A stretch of DNA of 64,000 nt from assembly GCA_902628965.1 (NCBI GenBank), contig CACOPB010000001.1, forward strand, positions 62,001-126,000, written 5' to 3'. The stretch is from an uncultured Pelagibacteraceae bacterium. GTDB taxonomy: Bacteria; Pseudomonadota; Alphaproteobacteria; Pelagibacterales; Pelagibacteraceae. How positions within the stretch are numbered: position 1 is the stretch's first letter; each line of letters opens with the position of its first letter. This document shows positions 1-8,722 of this stretch, one piece after another. The translations under genes and the position numbers were made by a program. Below the pieces are notes generated by a model. It saw only the letters and a list, made by a program, of their open reading frames with translations, did no database searches and had not been told where the DNA came from.

Positions 1-206
1 TTTTTATCTAATTTTACTGTGTTTAAAAATTTTACTGCATTTGCACTAGTAAAAACAATTCCACCATATTCAGAAAAGTTAATTTCTTCATAATTAACCT
101 TTTCAATTTTTATTAATGGAAGATGAGATACTTGATGTCCTAATGATTGAAATTTTAATATCATTTCAGAACAATCCTCCAGTGGTCTAGTTAACAAAAT
201 ATGCAT
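1..206 (-). CDS. hemD: Uroporphyrinogen-III synthase, N-terminal part (cut by window edge)
   Basis: Only the first 68 codons are in the window; the gene continues past base 1. The reading starts at ATG 206-204, one base after the hemC stop. The peptide begins with the family-typical ILLTRPLEDC, followed by a Leu/Ile-rich strand and an 'FTSANAV' segment like the 'FTSxNav' of HemD. The enzyme closes hydroxymethylbilane into uroporphyrinogen III in the cytoplasm, using the product of the adjacent hemC, so the two are almost certainly one operon. HemD is poorly conserved, so the call rests on the N-terminal motif plus the position after hemC. Confidence 0.85.
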   Translation of the reverse strand, partial: MHILLTRPLEDCSEMILKFQSLGHQVSHLPLIKIEKVNYEEINFSEYGGIVFTSANAVKFLNTVKLDK

Positions 207-207
207 A

Positions 208-1125
208 TTATCTTTTATATGAATTATTTGATTTTTTTTTTAAAAGTATTCCAATCTCTTTACCAATTTCTTTAAACTCATTCAAATTACCAACTTTTTT
301 TTCATAAAACCTTTGTTTACCATCTAAAGAAAAAAGTTCAGCCTCCACTATAATCTTATCTCCATCAACCACTGAATGAGCGCCAATTGCTGTTTCACAA
401 TCTCCATCTAAAACTTTTAAAATATTTCTCTCTAGATGAGCTCTTTTATGTGTTTCCTCATGATTAATTTTGTTTAAAATAGAAATCGTCTCATAATCAT
501 CCTCCCTGCACTGAAGAGCAATTACGCCTTGTCCTGCACTAGGAATTATTTCTTCAGCTGAAAAAATTTCTGAGATTTCATTTTCAAATTTTAAAAATTT
601 TACACCAGCATAAGACAAAATAATTGCATCATACATACCTTCATTCAATTTTCTAATTCTAGTATCTACATTTCCTCTAATTATTTTACATTTCAAATCT
701 TGTCTAATTTTTTTTATTTGAAATTCTCTTCTGTATGATGAGGTACCAACAATTGACTTTTGATCTAGGTCTTTAAGTTTTTTTTTGTTCTTTGTAATTA
801 AAATCTCTCTAGGGTCATTTCTCTCAAGGAAAGAGTCTGTTGTTAATCCTTTTGTTTCATTAGTGGGCATATCTTTCAGTGCATGGACAGCAATATCAAT
901 ATTTTTTAACTGAAGTTCTTTTTCAATATTACTAGAAAACAAACCTTTGCCACCAAGCTCAGATAATCTTATATCCTGTACTTCGTCACCTTTAGTTGTA
1001 ATTGATTTAATTAAAATATCTTCATTACCAAGGTTGGTATTTTCAATAATCTTATCTTTAGCTTGTTGAGCATAAAGTAAGGCAAGCTTGCTACCCCTAG
1101 ATCCAATTGTTATTTTTTTTCTCAT
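208..1125 (-). CDS. hemC: Porphobilinogen deaminase (hydroxymethylbilane synthase)
   Basis: This 305-residue enzyme polymerises four porphobilinogens into hydroxymethylbilane for heme synthesis in the cytoplasm. The N-terminus carries the GSRGSKLALLYAQ motif, then VHALKDMP in the substrate-binding region and 'IIRGNVDTRIRKL' with the arginines that hold acetate and propionate groups. Cys243 in 'DGDCETAIGA' is the expected dipyrromethane-cofactor attachment site. Length is normal for the family. It is followed after one base by hemD and is divergent from tsaD across 54 bases. hemE, hemH and hemG are also in this window, near 35-37 kb. Confidence 0.97.
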   Translation of the reverse strand: MRKKITIGSRGSKLALLYAQQAKDKIIENTNLGNEDILIKSITTKGDEVQDIRLSELGGKGLFSSNIEKELQLKNIDIAVHALKDMPTNETKGLTTDSFLERNDPREILITKNKKKLKDLDQKSIVGTSSYRREFQIKKIRQDLKCKIIRGNVDTRIRKLNEGMYDAIILSYAGVKFLKFENEISEIFSAEEIIPSAGQGVIALQCREDDYETISILNKINHEETHKRAHLERNILKVLDGDCETAIGAHSVVDGDKIIVEAELFSLDGKQRFYEKKVGNLNEFKEIGKEIGILLKKKSNNSYKR

Positions 1126-1179
1126 AAAAAATTATTTCTTACTTGTATAAAGATTGTACAATTATTAAAAACTATTTGA
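1126..1179. promoter_or_regulatory. Divergent promoter region between hemC and tsaD
   Basis: These 54 bases separate two start codons and must hold the promoters for both directions. They contain a 10-base palindrome, ATTGTACAAT (1153-1162), preceded by a related TTGTAT. No textbook -35/-10 pair stands out, so only the region is annotated. Confidence 0.35.
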
Positions 1180-2253
1180 ATGAGCAAAAAACCCTTAATT
1201 CTTGGAATAGAGTCTAGTTGTGATGAAACAGCAGCTTCTATAATAACTGAAAATGAAGAGGGATTTCCAGTAGTTTTATCCAACATTGTTTCTAGCCAAG
1301 TGGAGGTTCATAGGGAGTTTGGTGGTGTAGTTCCTGAACTAGCAGCACGTTCACACATTGAAAAAATTGATTGGATTGTCAAAAAAGCTATTGATGAAAG
1401 TGGAAGAAAAATTGAAGAAATAGATGCGGTTGCATCTACCGCTGGTCCTGGATTAATTGTTTGTTTATCAGTTGGGTTAAGTTTTGGTAAAGCTTTCGCA
1501 ACAGCAATGAATAAACCTTTTATTGCTGTTAATCATTTAGAGGGACATGCTTTAAGTCCAAAACTAAATACAAATTTAAATTATCCATATTTACTTCTTT
1601 TAATTTCAGGTGGGCACTCACAATATTTGAGTGTTCAGAAACTTGGTAAATACAAAAGATTAGGAACAACTATTGATGATGCATTAGGTGAGGCGTTTGA
1701 CAAAACGGCAAAGCTTTTAGGAATAGAATTTCCAGGAGGACCTCAAATAGAAATTTTAGCTAAAAAAGGTGATCCAAAAAAATATGATTTACCAAAACCA
1801 ATTTTCCGCAAAGGAGGATGCAATCTTTCTTTTGCGGGTCTAAAAACTGCCGTGTTGAAGATAAGCAAAACAATTAAATCAGAACAAGATAAATATGATC
1901 TTGCAGCATCTTTTCAAAAAACAATTGAGGAAATTTTATATAAAAAAACAAAGATTGCTTTTACTGAATTTGAAAAAATAAATGAATTAAATGAAAAAAT
2001 TTTCGTTGTTGCTGGAGGAGTTGCAGCGAACAAAAAAATTAGATCAATGTTAATTAATCTATGTGAAGAAAATAATTATAAAAGTATTTTTCCACCTATT
2101 GAGTTTTGTGGAGATAATGCAGCAATGATTGCAATGGTAGGTTTGGAAAAATTTAAAATAAATCAATTTAATAATTTAGATTATCCAGCAAAACCTAGAT
2201 GGCCTTTAGATGAAGATGCAGCTTTTCTTAAAGGTGCTGGAGTTCAATTATAA
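1180..2253 (+). CDS. tsaD: tRNA N6-adenosine threonylcarbamoyltransferase
   Basis: TsaD (Gcp/YgjD/Kae1 family) transfers the threonylcarbamoyl group to A37 of tRNAs that read ANN codons, working with TsaB and TsaE. The protein begins with the ASKHA-fold phosphate-1 motif GIESSCDETA. It has the metal-binding H119-x-E-G-H123, a 'SGGHSQ' loop, 'FAGLKTAV', 'GGVAANKKIR' and a C-terminal 'CGDNAAMIA'. The length of 357 residues is normal. Its stop codon TAA shares its last base with the ATG of the EVE-domain gene, indicating translational coupling. Confidence 0.97.
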   Translation: MSKKPLILGIESSCDETAASIITENEEGFPVVLSNIVSSQVEVHREFGGVVPELAARSHIEKIDWIVKKAIDESGRKIEEIDAVASTAGPGLIVCLSVGLSFGKAFATAMNKPFIAVNHLEGHALSPKLNTNLNYPYLLLLISGGHSQYLSVQKLGKYKRLGTTIDDALGEAFDKTAKLLGIEFPGGPQIEILAKKGDPKKYDLPKPIFRKGGCNLSFAGLKTAVLKISKTIKSEQDKYDLAASFQKTIEEILYKKTKIAFTEFEKINELNEKIFVVAGGVAANKKIRSMLINLCEENNYKSIFPPIEFCGDNAAMIAMVGLEKFKINQFNNLDYPAKPRWPLDEDAAFLKGAGVQL

Positions 2254-2666
2254 TGCAATATTGGTTAATGAAGTCTGAACCAGATGTTTGGTCAATTGAT
2301 CAGCAAAAAAAAGCTGGAATTAAAGGTGCACCTTGGGATGGTGTCAGAAATTATCAAGCTGCAAAGAATTTAAAAAGTATGAGGAAAGGAGATCTATGTT
2401 TTTTTTATCATTCAAATATTGGAAAAGAGATAGTTGGAATAGTAAAAGTTATTAAAGAGTCTTATATAGATAAAACAGACAAAACAGGGAGGTTTGTTGC
2501 CGTTACTGTTCAATTTAAGTCTAAATTTTCAAAGCCTATAACGCTCGAAAGCATTAAAAAAAATAAGGATTTAAGCCATTTAGCTCTTATAAAGCAAAGC
2601 AGGCTTTCTGTAATGCCTGTTGATTATAAAAGCTGGAAAATTATAAATAACATGAGTAGAATTTAA
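2253..2666 (+). CDS. EVE domain-containing protein
   Basis: This 137-residue protein is a stand-alone EVE domain (DUF55, PUA-like fold). It opens with 'YWLMKSEPDVWSI' and contains 'WDGVRNYQAAKNLKSM' and 'GDLCFFYHSN', the signature of the thymocyte nuclear protein 1/EVE family. Known relatives bind modified bases in RNA or DNA; the physiological target of bacterial single-domain members is not established. It starts on the last base of the tsaD stop, which fits a link to nucleic-acid modification. The acs gene follows after 15 bases. Confidence 0.9.
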   Translation: MQYWLMKSEPDVWSIDQQKKAGIKGAPWDGVRNYQAAKNLKSMRKGDLCFFYHSNIGKEIVGIVKVIKESYIDKTDKTGRFVAVTVQFKSKFSKPITLESIKKNKDLSHLALIKQSRLSVMPVDYKSWKIINNMSRI

Positions 2667-2681
2667 ATAAAAAATTATCCT

Positions 2682-4778
2682 ATGCCAAAAAAAAAGAAGA
2701 AAAAAAGCAAGGTAAGAAAAAAAAAGTCTAAAGTTAGAAAAAAAACCTCAAAAAAGGTGAAGAGAAGATTTAAAGTTAGAAAAAGATCTTATAAAAAAGT
2801 AAAAAAAAGAATTAAAGCAAAAAAAGAAAACGGAAATACACCTCCTGAAGTGGTTATTAAAACAAAACCAGAATGGGTTAAAAGTAGCTTAGCAAATAAA
2901 ATTAAATATCAACAAAAATATTCTCAATCTATTAAAAGTAATGATGAATTTTGGAGAAAAGAGGGAAAAAGAATTACTTGGATAAAACCTTATAAAAAAA
3001 TTAAAGACGTAAAATACAGTACAAAAGAAGTCAAAATCAAATGGTTTGAGGACGGTACTTTAAATGCTTCGGCAAATTGTATTGATAGACATTTAAAAGA
3101 TAAAAAAGACAAAACTGCTATTATTTGGGTAGGAGACGATCCAAAAGATAGTCAAAAAATTTCTTATAAACAGCTTCACCAAAAAGTTTCTAAAGCTGCA
3201 AATGGTTTAAAAAAATTAGGAATTAAAAAAGGAGATCGAGTAACAATTTATTTAACTATGATACCAGAATTAGCAATTTTAATGCTAGCATGTGTAAGAA
3301 TTGGTGCAGTACATTCAATTATTTTTGGAGGTTTTTCAGCAGATTCTATTTCGGGAAGAGTGAATGATTGCGAATCTGAATACGTTATTACTGCAGATGA
3401 AGGAGTACGTGGTGGAAAAACGATACCACTGAAATATACAGTCGATGAAGCTTTAATGAGTTGCCCAAATGTTAAGAAATGTATAGTTGTAAAACGAACA
3501 GGTAACTACATCAACTGGGATCAAAATAGAGATGTTTGGTATCATGATCTAATAAAAGACGTTCCTAATAATTGTGAACCTGAAGAAATGAATGCAGAGG
3601 ATCCGTTATTTATTTTATATACTTCGGGTTCAACAGGTAAACCTAAAGGAGTTCTTCATACCACTGGGGGTTATATGGTTTATGCATCGATGACTCATCA
3701 ATATATTTTCAATTACAAACCAAAAGATATTTATTGGTGTACAGCTGATATTGGCTGGGTAACTGGGCACAGTTATATTATTTATGGGCCACTTTCGAAT
3801 GGAGCCACGACTATAATGTTTGAAGGAATTCCAAATTATCCTGATTCTTCAAGATGGTGGCAAATAGTTGATAAATATAAGGTAAATACTTTTTATACTG
3901 CACCGACTGCAATTAGAGCATTAATGCGTGAGGGAGATAAACCAGTTAAAAAGACCTCCAGGAAATCACTTAAACTTTTAGGAACGGTTGGAGAACCAAT
4001 AAATCCAGAGGCTTGGATGTGGTACTATAAAACAGTAGGTAATTCTAAGTGCCCAATTGTGGATACATGGTGGCAAACAGAAACTGGAGGAATAATGATT
4101 GCTCCTCAAACAGGTGCAATTCCTCTTAAACCTGGATCTGCAACAAAACCTTTTTATGGAATTAAGCCAGTGCTTATAGATAAAAACGGTAAAGAAATAA
4201 AAGGAGCTGGTGAAGGAAGATTATGTATAGCTCAATCATGGCCAGGACAGATGAGAACTGTTTATGGTGATCATCAAAGATTTATTGATACATATTTTTC
4301 TCAATTTAACGGAAAATATTTCACAGGTGATGGATGCCGAAGAGATAAAGATGGTTATTATTGGATCACTGGTCGAGTAGATGATGTAATTATTGTTTCA
4401 GGACACAACCTAGGTACTGCTGAAATCGAAAGCGCATTTGTAGCTCATCCAAAAGTAGCTGAGGCCGCAGTAGTTGGTTATCCTCATGACATTAAAGGTA
4501 ATGGTTTATATTGTTATGTAACCTTGAATGCAGGAGAAACAGAAACAGGTGAACTTGAAAGAGATCTAAAACTTTGGGTTAGAAAACAAATCGGGCCTTT
4601 AGCAACTCCAGATCTAATCCATTTTACTCCAGGTCTTCCTAAGACGAGATCAGGAAAAATAATGAGAAGGATTTTAAGAAAGATTGCTGCTAATGAACAT
4701 GGTCAATTAGGAGATACAACTACTCTAGCAGATCCAAGTGTAGTTGACAGTTTGGTTGATAATAGAAAAAATATTTAA
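2682..4778 (+). CDS. acs: Acetyl-coenzyme A synthetase with Lys/Arg-rich N-terminal extension
   Basis: The enzyme activates acetate to acetyl-CoA through acetyl-AMP. From about residue 57 onward it follows E. coli Acs closely: [27 protein letters not shown], the P-loop [10 protein letters not shown] at 314-323, '[10 protein letters not shown]', '[12 protein letters not shown]' and the C-terminal '[11 protein letters not shown]' with the lysine that acetylation inactivates in other bacteria. Residues 2-48 are nearly all Lys, Arg, Ser and Val, including repeated SKVRKK units, and are absent from usual Acs. A GTG at 2850 could be the true start and would give a normal 642-residue protein. It ends convergently, sharing TTAA with the next gene, and lies near a symporter that could import acetate. 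Confidence 0.95.
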   Translation: MPKKKKKKSKVRKKKSKVRKKTSKKVKRRFKVRKRSYKKVKKRIKAKKENGNTPPEVVIKTKPEWVKSSLANKIKYQQKYSQSIKSNDEFWRKEGKRITWIKPYKKIKDVKYSTKEVKIKWFEDGTLNASANCIDRHLKDKKDKTAIIWVGDDPKDSQKISYKQLHQKVSKAANGLKKLGIKKGDRVTIYLTMIPELAILMLACVRIGAVHSIIFGGFSADSISGRVNDCESEYVITADEGVRGGKTIPLKYTVDEALMSCPNVKKCIVVKRTGNYINWDQNRDVWYHDLIKDVPNNCEPEEMNAEDPLFILYTSGSTGKPKGVLHTTGGYMVYASMTHQYIFNYKPKDIYWCTADIGWVTGHSYIIYGPLSNGATTIMFEGIPNYPDSSRWWQIVDKYKVNTFYTAPTAIRALMREGDKPVKKTSRKSLKLLGTVGEPINPEAWMWYYKTVGNSKCPIVDTWWQTETGGIMIAPQTGAIPLKPGSATKPFYGIKPVLIDKNGKEIKGAGEGRLCIAQSWPGQMRTVYGDHQRFIDTYFSQFNGKYFTGDGCRRDKDGYYWITGRVDDVIIVSGHNLGTAEIESAFVAHPKVAEAAVVGYPHDIKGNGLYCYVTLNAGETETGELERDLKLWVRKQIGPLATPDLIHFTPGLPKTRSGKIMRRILRKIAANEHGQLGDTTTLADPSVVDSLVDNRKNI

Positions 4779-5398
4779 AACTGGATCAAGTCTTTAAACT
4801 CTTGTTTAACAACATCCCATTTTAAAATCATCGAATTTAAAACGATCTTTCGATCTAAAGTTTTTAATTCATCTGCAATTGGAGCCCATTTATATAAAGA
4901 GAGCGCACTAGGATTAAAAGGTAAGTCTTGATAATATCCATCCCAATTTATTTTATCCAATCTTTCATCGAAACTTTTCCTAGCTTCATCAATAATATTT
5001 AATGGCATCTTATTCGAAATCTCATCATCTAAAATTTTATTGAAAATTTCGTTAGCTTTATGAATATCCTGATAATCAAAATTAACCTTTAAATATGAAA
5101 AAGTAAAAAAAGTTAAATCTTGTAATGCAACTGAATAAATATTCCATTTAGCAAGATTTACTGAGGACATAAATTCATCATTATCAAAATGGAGAACATA
5201 TCTTGTTCCCATCCGAGTTTTCAGATAGTTATATAAAGTAACTTGAGTGGCCCACGCAGATTTTGTTTGTATAAATTGCTCTAGTTCATCTAAATTTTTT
5301 ATTTTTTTTTTTGGAATAAACGCCTTAAACATAGCGAATAAATATGTTTTAAAATCTTCAAATTTAACATCTCTCCAAGTTAATTTGTATTTTCCCAT
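4775..5398 (-). CDS. Conserved alphaproteobacterial protein of unknown function
   Basis: The 207-residue product has no signal peptide or clear membrane segment and no catalytic motif that I recognise. It contains '[13 protein letters not shown]' followed by a hydrophobic, aromatic-rich helical stretch, a pattern I recall from uncharacterised alphaproteobacterial proteins. The ATG at 5398 is chosen over an upstream TTG at 5419. Its stop overlaps the acs stop in the palindrome TTAA. It lies between acs and a two-subunit symporter, in the opposite orientation, so the context suggests no definite role. Confidence 0.7.
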   Translation of the reverse strand: MGKYKLTWRDVKFEDFKTYLFAMFKAFIPKKKIKNLDELEQFIQTKSAWATQVTLYNYLKTRMGTRYVLHFDNDEFMSSVNLAKWNIYSVALQDLTFFTFSYLKVNFDYQDIHKANEIFNKILDDEISNKMPLNIIDEARKSFDERLDKINWDGYYQDLPFNPSALSLYKWAPIADELKTLDRKIVLNSMILKWDVVKQEFKDLIQF

Positions 5399-5533
5399 AT
5401 TAATTTGTATGTGCGCCAATTATATCTTAAAAAAGTAAGTAAATAAGTACCTAATATGATCAATTTTTAGGGTTTTCAAAGCTCTCATAATGGTTATGGT
5501 TTCATCCAGTTATAACTAAAAAGAGAGGTATAA
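5399..5533. promoter_or_regulatory. Promoter region upstream of the symporter operon
   Basis: This 135-base gap separates the divergent unknown gene and the symporter genes. Just before the small subunit lies a palindrome AGTTATAACT (5508-5517), then a good Shine-Dalgarno-like AGAGAGG (5522-5528) ahead of the ATG at 5534. The symporter genes use visibly more C- and G-ending codons than their neighbours, so a strong promoter is expected here, but no unambiguous -35/-10 pair can be named. Confidence 0.4.
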
Positions 5534-5794
5534 ATGTCAAATCAACAAAAACACTGGGAAAAAACCAGGGGATTGTTATTTATAACACTGGCAATCTGGT
5601 TTGTTTTCTCAATTGGCATCTTTCTCTTTGGAGCTGAAATGAACGAGGTCACAGGACCTTTCGGTTATCCATGGACATATTGGTTTACGTGTCAGGGATC
5701 TCTTGGTGCTTTCGTAATCTTAATTTTCTGGTTTGCGAATAGACAAGAAAAAATCGATGAAGAGTTCGGCTTTAGCGAAAGAGAGGACGAATAA
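5534..5794 (+). CDS. DUF4212 family small subunit of sodium:solute symporter
   Basis: This 86-residue protein has two predicted transmembrane helices (about residues 14-33 and 50-68) and an acidic C-terminal tail. The 'HWEKTRGL' start and the 'GPFGYPWTYWFTCQGSLGAFVILIF' region (cited in part) are typical of DUF4212, the small partner of VC_2705-type sodium:solute symporters. Its last base is the first base of the large-subunit ATG, so the two are translationally coupled. It presumably sits in the inner membrane beside the transporter. Codon use suggests high expression. Confidence 0.9.
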   Translation: MSNQQKHWEKTRGLLFITLAIWFVFSIGIFLFGAEMNEVTGPFGYPWTYWFTCQGSLGAFVILIFWFANRQEKIDEEFGFSEREDE

Positions 5795-7605
5795 TGAAAG
5801 GTAATTTCATAGATAATTTGCCTAAAGTTTACGGGATCTATACCGGAGGTTTTATAGGTTTCATAATCATTATGGCAATTGCTGAACAGATGGGTATGAC
5901 AGCTAAAGCGATCGGTATCGCTTTCGTTGCATTTACTGTATTCATCTATGCATTAATCGGTTGGCTATCAAGAACAGCTCAAGCAGATGCATATTACGTA
6001 GCCGGTAGGCAAGTACCAACAGTTTTCAACGGAATGGCGACTGCAGCAGACTGGATGTCTGGTGCTTCATTCGTTGCCATGGCGGGTGGTATTTACTTTA
6101 AAGGTTACGGCTATATGGCTCTACTTGTAGGTTGGACTGGTGGTTACGTGCTTGTTGCATCTTTATTAGCACCATACTTAAGAAAATTTGGATGTTATAC
6201 AGTTCCAGATTTTATAGGTACTAGATACGGTGGTAATTTAGCTAGATTTAGCGCAGTTGTAGTTTTAACTGTTGCTTCATTTACTTATGTAACTGCACAA
6301 ATTAACGCTACAGGTACTATTGCATCTGTTGCACTTGATATCCCGTTTCAATACGCAGTTTATGTTGGACTAATAAGTATTTTATTATGTTCAATGTTAG
6401 GTGGTATGAGAGGGGTAACTTGGACACAGGTTGCACAATATATCGTACTGATTATAGCTTACCTACTTCCAGTTTTCTGGATCAGTAACAAAATGGGTGC
6501 GGGTTTCTTCCCTCACTTTATGTTAGCTGATGAAGTAGCTAGAATTGGTGAATTAGAACAACAGTTCGGTTTTGTTAAAAACGCAGCTGCTGATCTAAAA
6601 TCAGTACCTAAAGGCTTAGCAGGAATAACTAAAGCTCACTCTGCAGTGAACGCTACACCTTGGGCATTTATTTCATTAGCACTAGCGATGATGATGGGAA
6701 CAGCATCATTACCACACGTGATGATGAGATACTTTACTACTCCAAGTGTAAAAGCAGCTAGAAAATCAGTAGGTTGGTCATTATTCTTTATCTTCCTACT
6801 TTATTCTTCTGCTCCAATGTTAGCTACATTATCTAAGTTATCATTGATCGACCCGAATTTACCAACTGGTATTATCGGTAAGACATTTGCAGAAGTGGAA
6901 GCGATAGATTGGTACCAAAACTGGAACCAAGCAAACCTAATGTTTATCAGCGACTTTAACGGAAATGGAACTCTTGAATTAAATGAGTTCTTCATGGGTG
7001 GTAAAGCCGTTGTATTAGCAACACCAGAGATAGCTGGATTACCTTATGTAATTTCAGGTCTAGTTGCTGCGGGAGGTATGGCAGCTGCCATGTCTACTGC
7101 TGATGGTTTGATTCTAGCAATTGCAAACGCTATATCACATGATGTTTATTATAAGATCATTGATCCAAAAGCGGAAACTGCAAAACGACTTCTTGTTGCA
7201 AGGGTATTACTTGTAGTAATTGGTTTTGCTGGAGCAACAATTGCAGCAATGGAGATTCAAGGAATCTTGGGATCAGTCATCTGGGCTTTTGATTTTGCGA
7301 TGTCTGGATTGTTCTTCCCACTTGTACTTGGTGTATGGTGGAAGAGAGCTAATAGACAGGGTGCGATTGCTGGTATGCTAGGTGGTCTAGCCGCCGGTGC
7401 TTGGTACTTAGTTTGGGTGCGAACTGGTGGAAGTGGATTCCTAGGAATTACACAGCTAACATTTGGTATCTTCGGATCAGCTGTAAGTTTAGTTTTAATG
7501 GTAGTGGTTAGTTTAATGACTGCAGAACCAGATAAAGCTACTCAAAAAATGGTTGATGATGTACGTGTACCTAGTGGTAAATCAATTCTTGGTAGATCAC
7601 ACTAA
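5794..7605 (+). CDS. Sodium:solute symporter, large subunit (VC_2705 / ActP-like), with EF-hand-like loop
   Basis: A 603-residue member of the SSS family with about 13 hydrophobic segments. It contains 'DAYYVAGRQVPTVFNGMATA' and 'AADWMSGASFV', as in the acetate permease ActP, and pairs with a DUF4212 small subunit, which places it in the VC_2705 subfamily. A Na+-driven uptake of a small carboxylate is likely; the nearby acs makes acetate the best guess, but the substrate is not shown. Residues 387-398 form a perfect EF-hand calcium loop (D-F-N-G-N-G-T-L-E-L-N-E) in a loop between membrane segments. Codon use is the least A/T-biased in this part of the window, as for an abundant protein. A strong terminator follows. 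Confidence 0.93.
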   Translation: MKGNFIDNLPKVYGIYTGGFIGFIIIMAIAEQMGMTAKAIGIAFVAFTVFIYALIGWLSRTAQADAYYVAGRQVPTVFNGMATAADWMSGASFVAMAGGIYFKGYGYMALLVGWTGGYVLVASLLAPYLRKFGCYTVPDFIGTRYGGNLARFSAVVVLTVASFTYVTAQINATGTIASVALDIPFQYAVYVGLISILLCSMLGGMRGVTWTQVAQYIVLIIAYLLPVFWISNKMGAGFFPHFMLADEVARIGELEQQFGFVKNAAADLKSVPKGLAGITKAHSAVNATPWAFISLALAMMMGTASLPHVMMRYFTTPSVKAARKSVGWSLFFIFLLYSSAPMLATLSKLSLIDPNLPTGIIGKTFAEVEAIDWYQNWNQANLMFISDFNGNGTLELNEFFMGGKAVVLATPEIAGLPYVISGLVAAGGMAAAMSTADGLILAIANAISHDVYYKIIDPKAETAKRLLVARVLLVVIGFAGATIAAMEIQGILGSVIWAFDFAMSGLFFPLVLGVWWKRANRQGAIAGMLGGLAAGAWYLVWVRTGGSGFLGITQLTFGIFGSAVSLVLMVVVSLMTAEPDKATQKMVDDVRVPSGKSILGRSH

Positions 7606-7615
7606 ATAATCTTTT

Positions 7616-7645
7616 AAAGGGGCGATTAATTTCGCCCCTTTTATT
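7616..7645 (+). terminator. Rho-independent terminator of the symporter operon
   Basis: A perfect 10-bp inverted repeat (AAAGGGGCGA at 7616-7625 with TCGCCCCTTT at 7632-7641) encloses a 6-base loop and runs into a T-rich stretch. It starts 11 bases after the symporter stop. In such an A+T-rich genome a GC-rich stem this clean is a confident intrinsic terminator. Confidence 0.92.
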
Positions 7646-7673
7646 TCAATACATTTTCCAATATAAATTTTAT

Positions 7674-8024
7674 ATGTCGGCAAATTTCCATCCTTTAATA
7701 TATTTTATTGATTATTTGCTTGGGATTATAATGTGGACTCTTATTGGAAGAGTAGCGATGAATATTTTTCAAAGAGAAGACTCGCAATTCTTTTTCATGA
7801 GAGTATTTGTAAAATATACTAACCCTCTGATTAAATTATTTAAACCAATCACACCTTCTTTTATTATCGGGCCATTGGTGCCCTTGTATGTTGCTTGGTT
7901 TTTCTACATGATTAGATTTTATCTAATGCCTTGGATCTTAGGCTATTCGGTGATGGGAATGTTGTCATTTCCTTTGGAGAGTGAAATTTCTAGACAAATT
8001 TATCAATTTTTTAATTCATTTTAA
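7674..8024 (+). CDS. YggT-like small inner-membrane protein
   Basis: The 116-residue product has about three hydrophobic segments: residues 7-28, 63-80 and 80-100. The stretch 'KYTNPLIKLFKPITPS' followed by a hydrophobic helix resembles the 'NPLLRPFRRIIPP' repeat of YggT-family membrane proteins, here present once. YggT proteins have been linked to osmotic tolerance and cell division, but no activity is established. It sits between a terminator and rpe. The family assignment is by motif resemblance only; it could be an unrelated small membrane protein. Confidence 0.6.
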   Translation: MSANFHPLIYFIDYLLGIIMWTLIGRVAMNIFQREDSQFFFMRVFVKYTNPLIKLFKPITPSFIIGPLVPLYVAWFFYMIRFYLMPWILGYSVMGMLSFPLESEISRQIYQFFNSF

Positions 8025-8058
8025 TTTTTAAAATTGATACTAGTTAATTTAGTAATCA

Positions 8059-8718
8059 ATGAAAAATATACAAATTTCTCCTTCAATTCTATCAGCTGAT
8101 TTTAGTCAGTTAGGTGCGGAAATAAAAAGACTTGAAGAAGGCGGTGCTGACATGATTCATGTGGATGTGATGGACGGTCATTTTGTTCCCAATTTAACAA
8201 TAGGGCCACCTGTAATTAAAGCTCTTCGAAAACACTGTTCTTTAAAATTTGATGTTCATTTAATGATTTCACCAGTGCATAAATACATAGAATCTTACGC
8301 TGATGCTGGGGCTGATATAATTACCATTCATCCTGAAGCTACTGATAATTTAAAAAATTCAATAATAAAAATAAAAGAAAAAAATAAGAAAGTAGGAGTT
8401 TCACTTAATCCTGAAACTAAAATTGATTTGATTTTAGATTTATTAGATCAAATAGATTTGGTTTTAATTATGAGTGTAAATCCAGGGTTTGGTGGGCAAA
8501 AATTTATGCCAGAAGTTTTAAATAAAGTTAAAGATTTGAAGAATATAAGAGAACAAAAAAAAATAGATTTTGACATAGAAATTGATGGTGGAATAAATTT
8601 TGATAACTGCAAAAGTGCAATTGATGCTGGTGCAAACATTCTTGTCTCTGGTACTACAGTGTTCAAAAGTAATAATGGAGATATAAAGAAAAATATTAAT
8701 TTATTAAAATTAAAATAA
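8059..8718 (+). CDS. rpe: Ribulose-phosphate 3-epimerase
   Basis: This 219-residue TIM-barrel enzyme interconverts ribulose 5-phosphate and xylulose 5-phosphate in the pentose phosphate pathway. Family motifs are complete: 'ISPSILSADFSQLG', the metal site in 'HVDVMDGHFVPNLTIGPP', 'FDVHLMI', 'MSVNPGFGGQKF' and the catalytic 'EIDGGI', with the C-terminal phosphate-binding 'LVSGTTVF'. The next gene begins four bases after the stop. rpe, a heparinase-like gene and purH in a row is a recurrent alphaproteobacterial arrangement. Confidence 0.97.
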   Translation: MKNIQISPSILSADFSQLGAEIKRLEEGGADMIHVDVMDGHFVPNLTIGPPVIKALRKHCSLKFDVHLMISPVHKYIESYADAGADIITIHPEATDNLKNSIIKIKEKNKKVGVSLNPETKIDLILDLLDQIDLVLIMSVNPGFGGQKFMPEVLNKVKDLKNIREQKKIDFDIEIDGGINFDNCKSAIDAGANILVSGTTVFKSNNGDIKKNINLLKLK

Positions 8719-8722
8719 GTTA

